Shown here one piece after another: positions 59,587-64,000 of a stretch of 64,000 nt of DNA. The notes below the pieces were generated by a model. It made no database searches. It had not been told where the DNA came from and saw only the letters and a program-made list of their open reading frames with translations. The stretch is from Siphonodentalium dalli (lineage: Eukaryota > Mollusca > Scaphopoda > Gadilida > Siphonodentaliidae), in assembly GCA_032622095.1 (NCBI GenBank), contig CP136061.1:61941127-62005126 (forward strand). The letters run 5' to 3'. A program made the position numbers and the translations under genes. Numbering within the stretch: position 1 is the first letter of the stretch; every line of letters starts with the position of its first letter.

Positions 59587-61142
59587 CCAGGACCCGAACC
59601 GACATTGCTCTTGGCTTACTTGGAATTCATTCACTAGAATTCTACATACATAAAAATAAATTGTCACTATTATCATCACTGTGTAATGTCGAATGTAACA
59701 ATCACAAAACTGTTAAACAAGTTTTCCTCCATAGAATGTATGAATACATGCTTTTGCCTACCACTAGCTCATCGTGTTCCATAACTATTTTTGTGACATA
59801 ATGCAAATACTTGAACGATATGATTTTTCGTACTACCTTAACCAATTTGCCACAGAGTCTTGTTTTCCGGACAAAAAATCATGGAAACAAATTTTTAACA
59901 TGGGAATGGTAACATCACACGATGATGCGTGGAAGTCAAGAACAAATTCTGACCCAAGTCTCTCACTCTTCAATAGAATACACAGACTTATGTATATCTT
60001 ATGTTTGGCGCCTATGTAAATCGCATCCAGAAGACAAGACCATTTATCTAACGATTGGCAAATTGATAAGCCAAATAGGAATTAACAGAGAAATATCCTG
60101 TACGAATTGTGGTTCTACCACGTCCGATATTTTATCTCACATATTCATTGAGTGCACACCCATGTATTCATTTAGAAATGAGATGGAATATTTTATTATG
60201 GATGCACTTGGGATTAACGCCTACATCAAATACGATACGTTATCAAGAGAAGCCAAATTAAGTGTGCTCCTTGGGAACTTATCAGAAATTGAGGGCGATC
60301 AATTGATTACAGATGATGACATTCCAATTCAAATTTTCAAACATGTTGTAAAAATGTGGCAGGCTTATTATCTGTATGCTGGTATGACCGGTATTACTTA
60401 ATATAGTGCAAGCTCGACATTCTTGTTATTCATACACTATATATCGACCAGAACACGTACCCTTCATGTTTACTTTATAGATATACACTAAACTACTGTA
60501 ATCGAAGTAACATTTCGATGTATAGTTATATATCTCACTATACTTCACTTGTTATATGCGTAACCTTGTCGTGACGTCCATCTATATATATATATATGTA
60601 ACCAATTCTGACAACCACATGATTTATATTATATATTAATCACACACGCCATATAAAGGCATTCAATATCCAATCATATATGGCGTGAGTTGCGTATACG
60701 TGCGTCTGTGTATGTGGATGCGCGCGTCCCATTCTGTCGGATTCAGTGGCCAGTGGAATGACGATGCAAGTCGTTTGTCATTCTTCTGGTTATTGGGAGA
60801 TGACAGGATGTCGTGACCGATTGTAATGCGCGTCCAGATGTACGTGCGTACGCGAATACGCAAACGAAGGCGGTTGCGTTTGTGCCCTTATGTGTGTGTA
60901 CCCACCCATATGGCGCTGGCAATTGCGCTTGTAGCATTGCAATGCATGCAGTCATGCTGAACTGCTTTGATTTGGACGGTACATGCAGATAAGAGCGCAG
61001 ACCCAACTCGAGAATTGTATTTATATGTAAATACTTTGATTTGTTGATACATGTATGACCGGTTGTATTATGTTCTTTATATACTATATTATAATTGTGT
61101 TCATATATACAATCTTCAGTAATGGAGGATAATTAAAGATAT
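59587..61142 (+). mobile_element. 5'-truncated non-LTR retrotransposon fragment between 46-bp direct repeats
   Basis: The coding part (59587-60401) encodes the C-terminal region that follows the reverse transcriptase in LINE-type elements. Typical segments are LGIHSLEFYIHKNKLSLLSS, then ILERYDFSYYLNQF with FPDKKSWKQIF, and a zinc-binding-like motif CTNCGSTTSDILSHIFIEC (C-x2-C...H-x4-C). The reading frame shifts twice, near 59760-59800 and near 59980-60010, so no intact protein exists. Coding similarity begins directly after a 46-bp direct repeat (59541-59586) whose perfect second copy is at 61143-61188. About 740 bp of untranslated region precedes that copy. This is the layout of a 5'-truncated insertion with a target duplication. 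Confidence 0.78.
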
Positions 61143-61188
61143 ATTATATATATTGTGACCATCCTATTATTTCAAACTGATCCGCTAC
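61143..61188. repeat. 46-bp direct repeat, right copy
   Basis: This is the perfect second copy of 59541-59586, directly after the retrotransposon 3' region. A weaker relative of the same text (ATCAAACTGCTCCGATATCT) follows at about 61596-61615. Confidence 0.9.
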
Positions 61189-61284
61189 TCTTATCATAAC
61201 ACATCGAGGCAGTAACGTGGCTCCATTTTATCGGGAGGGGTGTATCGAAGCAGGGACGTGCTAATGGTCTCGGTTATAGGAGTG

Positions 61285-61575
61285 GTGCGTTAGAGTGCCA
61301 GTCGGTAGAATGACAGGTGCACTACACTGTTACATGGCGTCCAGCGCTGACGAAGCTGGTTCTAACCCCGTCATATGGAGGGTGACCGGAATCGTGTATC
61401 TGGGCAAGTTTGTCAGTTGCTTTCCGGGGGTCGGTGGTTTCTACACGCAGTGGGACGATTTCTCGGTGAAATCGAGCCTCTGGGTGGTCTTTCCTCCACC
61501 CGTAAAATTGACAACGTCGTGTGTGGCATAGCGGCTAGAACGTTGATAAACCCTAATAAACCATACCAAACCAAA
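61285..61575 (+). mobile_element. tRNA-derived SINE, molluscan type
   Basis: The head contains an A-box-like GTGCCAGTCGGTAGAATGAC and a B box GGTTCTAACCCC. A central region follows (AAGTTTGTCAGTTGCTTTCC, GGTCGGTGGTTTCTACACG), then TTTCCTCCACCCGTAAAATT and a tail AACCCTAATAAACCATACCA ending in CCAAACCAAA. This organisation is typical of molluscan SINEs. AGGAGTG at 61278-61284 and 61576-61582 is a candidate 7-bp target duplication. The short open frames across it are not genes. Confidence 0.8.
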
Positions 61576-61788
61576 AGGAGTGTCATTTTATAATATCAAA
61601 CTGCTCCGATATCTTATAATATATCTAGATAGGGACGTGGCTATATGGGCTCAGTTTGGCGACGGGTTGTCCATCCTATAATTTCCATATGCACCCTTTG
61701 AACAAAACAATGCCTATAAATTCCACATAACGATGGAATCGTATATCAAGAGGAAAGTATTTTAATTTTTCTACGCTGATAACAAAAC

Positions 61789-62046
61789 TTAGTCAATATG
61801 ACTAACATATGTTAGTCAAACGTTTTTCCTCAGGATGACTGACTTAGTTCAGCTAACATGACTGAGGCATAACATTAATCAAAATTACTAGGGTGATGTT
61901 AGTCATAACGACTAAGGAATGGGGACTTTTCTTAGTCAATTGGAAGGCGTAAATTAAAGTTGCTGAATTATGTGCAAATAATTCCAATAATTGACCAAAG
62001 TTACTCAAAACGTTTGTGACTAACACAGTCATATTTAGTCAATATG
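61789..62046. repeat. Cluster of TTAGTCA/TGACTAA motifs
   Basis: Exact TTAGTCA starts at 61789, 61812, 61899, 61932 and 62035. Exact TGACTAA starts at 61799 and 62017. Near-matches such as ATGACTGACTTAG and CGACTAA add to these. TTAGTCAATATG occurs at both edges (61789 and 62035). GTTAGTCAAACGTTT (61811) is mirrored by AAACGTTTGTGACTAAC (62009), so the block may be a small foldback element. The motif resembles an AP-1-type site, but function is not shown. Confidence 0.65.
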
Positions 62047-64000
62047 TCCAATCCAAGGGGCGGGGTGCACAAGTTACTGTTACAGCTTGAAAATCAGAAG
62101 CCAACCGGGGTAAACAATTTTATAATTGTTTATAATTGAGGGGTGGGGATACAGTTGGATATCGACGTTTCGAAAAAAAAAAAAGAGCATCTTGCCACGT
62201 CACTGCATTTATGCTCTAGTCATTTATGAAAAATGTGCTTGCATCTTCGTATTCGTGTCCTTTACCGTGACCAAATGCATTCGCGTCGACGATTGAAACT
62301 CAAAGGATAATCCGCAATGCATTCTTGAGCGAAAAATCATACTCGCATCGGGAACACGCGTCATTTTTATCCATTCTTGGATATATCATTGATTATGGTA
62401 AGTACATGTTACATGCTAATGTTGGCTATAATCCGCAAGTATCACTCACTATTTGTATTAATCACTAACTTTTGTCAGAGATGTTGTGACTCATACGATT
62501 TGGCGGCTACTCGCCCCATCCTATTCTGAACAGCTGTAATGTGCCAGGCATCGTGTTCCCAAGACCACTATCGCCATGTCCCTGTTTATGAGATTTCCAT
62601 TGATAACACATTTTTATAAGGGGGCTACATCCCTGCGAATCAGATGGTTATATGCTCTGGTTTAAGGATGTGAAAATCGACAATTTATGTTTGACACCCT
62701 ATATAGACATTCTAGACAAGTTCTTAACGTTGTAACTTTCAATAAATTGGGTAATTTCAGTAGTTACAAGGAACACATACTGCTACATCACATCCAAGCT
62801 GACACCCCATAAGGTTTGACAATTTCTAAATATAGGCCATTTCAATCCAAACTTTTGACCAAAGGAGGTAAATATGCAAATGTTGGTCTAAAACAAAACA
62901 TACCCCCTAATAAATTGTTGGAAAAAACAAAATAACAGAACAAGTTCAACCTATTGTTGTAAAATTTCCAATTCATGTTGTTTCAGGTATCAAATTTCCA
63001 GCTGTTGAACGTGTTGATAAAATGTTTGGAGCGAGAAACATAACCCGACCCCCTTGTCGCGACGTCCCTGTGGGTTGTGCTTGAAATTTCCAGCTGACAA
63101 AATATTTTCCCGAGGGGGTGAATCGACCCCTTGTCGCCACGTCCCTACGTATCATAGATATATATATTATCCGTGTTAAGGGTGCGAAAACTGAAAAATT
63201 ATGTTTCATAGTACTCGAACATTCTTTGTGATTGGAGATATTTGTAAATACAAAGAACACGTACTATTTGTGATTTATGTTTGTAATCGTAGGTTCATAG
63301 TATTGGCGGAATGATAAATTGTTATTTCTTACAAACAATTGTAGATTCTTACAAAGAAAAAGTTTCATAGTATTGACCCCAGATGCTAATAAATCTAATC
63401 TTACTAACCACGGGCTACATTGGCGGGAGCCAATGTTTTCGCTCAAGCAAGGACTTGTATAGCAAAAATTAAAAAACCTTGGCTCAAGGAAACGAAAGCA
63501 TTTATTGCCAACACAACCTTATACATTTCCTGATATCCTGCTGTGATGTCAGACCAGACCAGTTAGAAATCCCATGTCTGTTATGTAATGCCTTTGATAC
63601 AATCAATCAATCAATTTTATTGTACTTTTACATCATACAAAGATTGACACACATGTCCATCACGGCGATGAGCGGTAGATAGATAGATAACATTTATTGC
63701 AAGAAATATATATTACAGACATGTTGCAAAGTAGTATATAAAAATACATATATAAGAATATTCATTGTATCAACACATATTTTGAACACAGATAATTAAA
63801 ATTACGTACGAATGTTTCCCTTCCAACTTCCCTTTTTCATTTGTTGTGAGCAACATTTTCCCGTATTATGAAGAATCCATATAATATTATGTTATTGCAA
63901 ATCATATCGCACACTGTGGGATTGTTATTTTTCATAATACTAATAAATGTTTCCTTGTTTGATAGTTTGATGAACCCCGGATTTACAGTTTCTAATTTTT
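62047..64000. other. Gene-free DNA with small repeats
   Basis: About 62995-63150 holds a diverged tandem pair (TTTCCAGCTG, CGACCCCNTTGTCGCNACGTCCCT). TTCATAGTATTG occurs near 63296 and 63365, inverted relatives of 54956. ATCAATCAATCAATTTTATT (63602 on) could be the tail of a minus-strand retroposon. (TAGA)n lies at 63676-63690. No gene is recognised. Confidence 0.45.

Overview
The window is AT-rich eukaryotic genomic DNA from an invertebrate, most likely a mollusc. The only gene I can name with confidence is a myosin essential light chain on the minus strand. It carries the first EF-hand loop used for myosin-linked calcium regulation in molluscs. The repeats fit a mollusc too: a tRNA-derived SINE with a CCAAA-type tail, a Helitron-like element with CTGT repeats and a GGGCAACGCCGGGT hairpin end, and many small inverted-repeat elements. 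There is no sign of bacterial organisation (operons, ribosome binding sites, CRISPR).

Layout. 1-5880: gene-free DNA with a hAT-like MITE (1508-1858), a mariner-like MITE (3971-4093) and a tandem duplication near 4146. 5985-15850: the essential light chain gene on the minus strand. TATA box at 15870-15879, first exon carrying only the ATG at 15778-15780, an 8.8-kb intron, one exon with the other 157 codons (6490-6963), first polyadenylation signal at 6006-6011. The intron holds a piggyBac-like MITE, a foldback and two tandem duplications. 16764-19563: Helitron-like element full of diverged repeats of about 155 bp. 19564-40900: no confident gene. It holds a second mariner-like MITE copy, a composite repeat with an unexplained exon-like stretch (22525-22731), a 464-bp element sharing its palindromic core with the intronic piggyBac-like MITE, a GTCGAG hairpin element with 145-160-bp tandem repeats, a Kolobok/T2-like MITE and microsatellites.

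41175-53030: a tandem array of a unit of about 811-835 bp, thirteen full units plus partial ends. Each unit combines a foldback of about 290 bp with a block of minisatellite-like subunits of about 31 bp. Unit 11 is interrupted by an 838-bp PIF/Harbinger-like element with a TAA target duplication. Degenerate relatives of the 31-bp subunit lie just left of the array, and an unrelated 32-bp minisatellite adjoins it on the right.

53386-64000: mostly gene-free. It holds a 710-bp foldback, a near-perfect 142-bp palindrome, a 5'-truncated and frameshifted non-LTR retrotransposon fragment between perfect 46-bp direct repeats, a SINE, and a cluster of TTAGTCA/TGACTAA motifs.

Apart from the light chain gene, the window is a record of small non-autonomous transposons and tandem amplification. 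The most distinctive structure is the 12-kb array. Its units fall into marker-defined subfamilies arranged in blocks, and every unit could make a long hairpin RNA if transcribed. I see no evidence in the sequence that it is transcribed.
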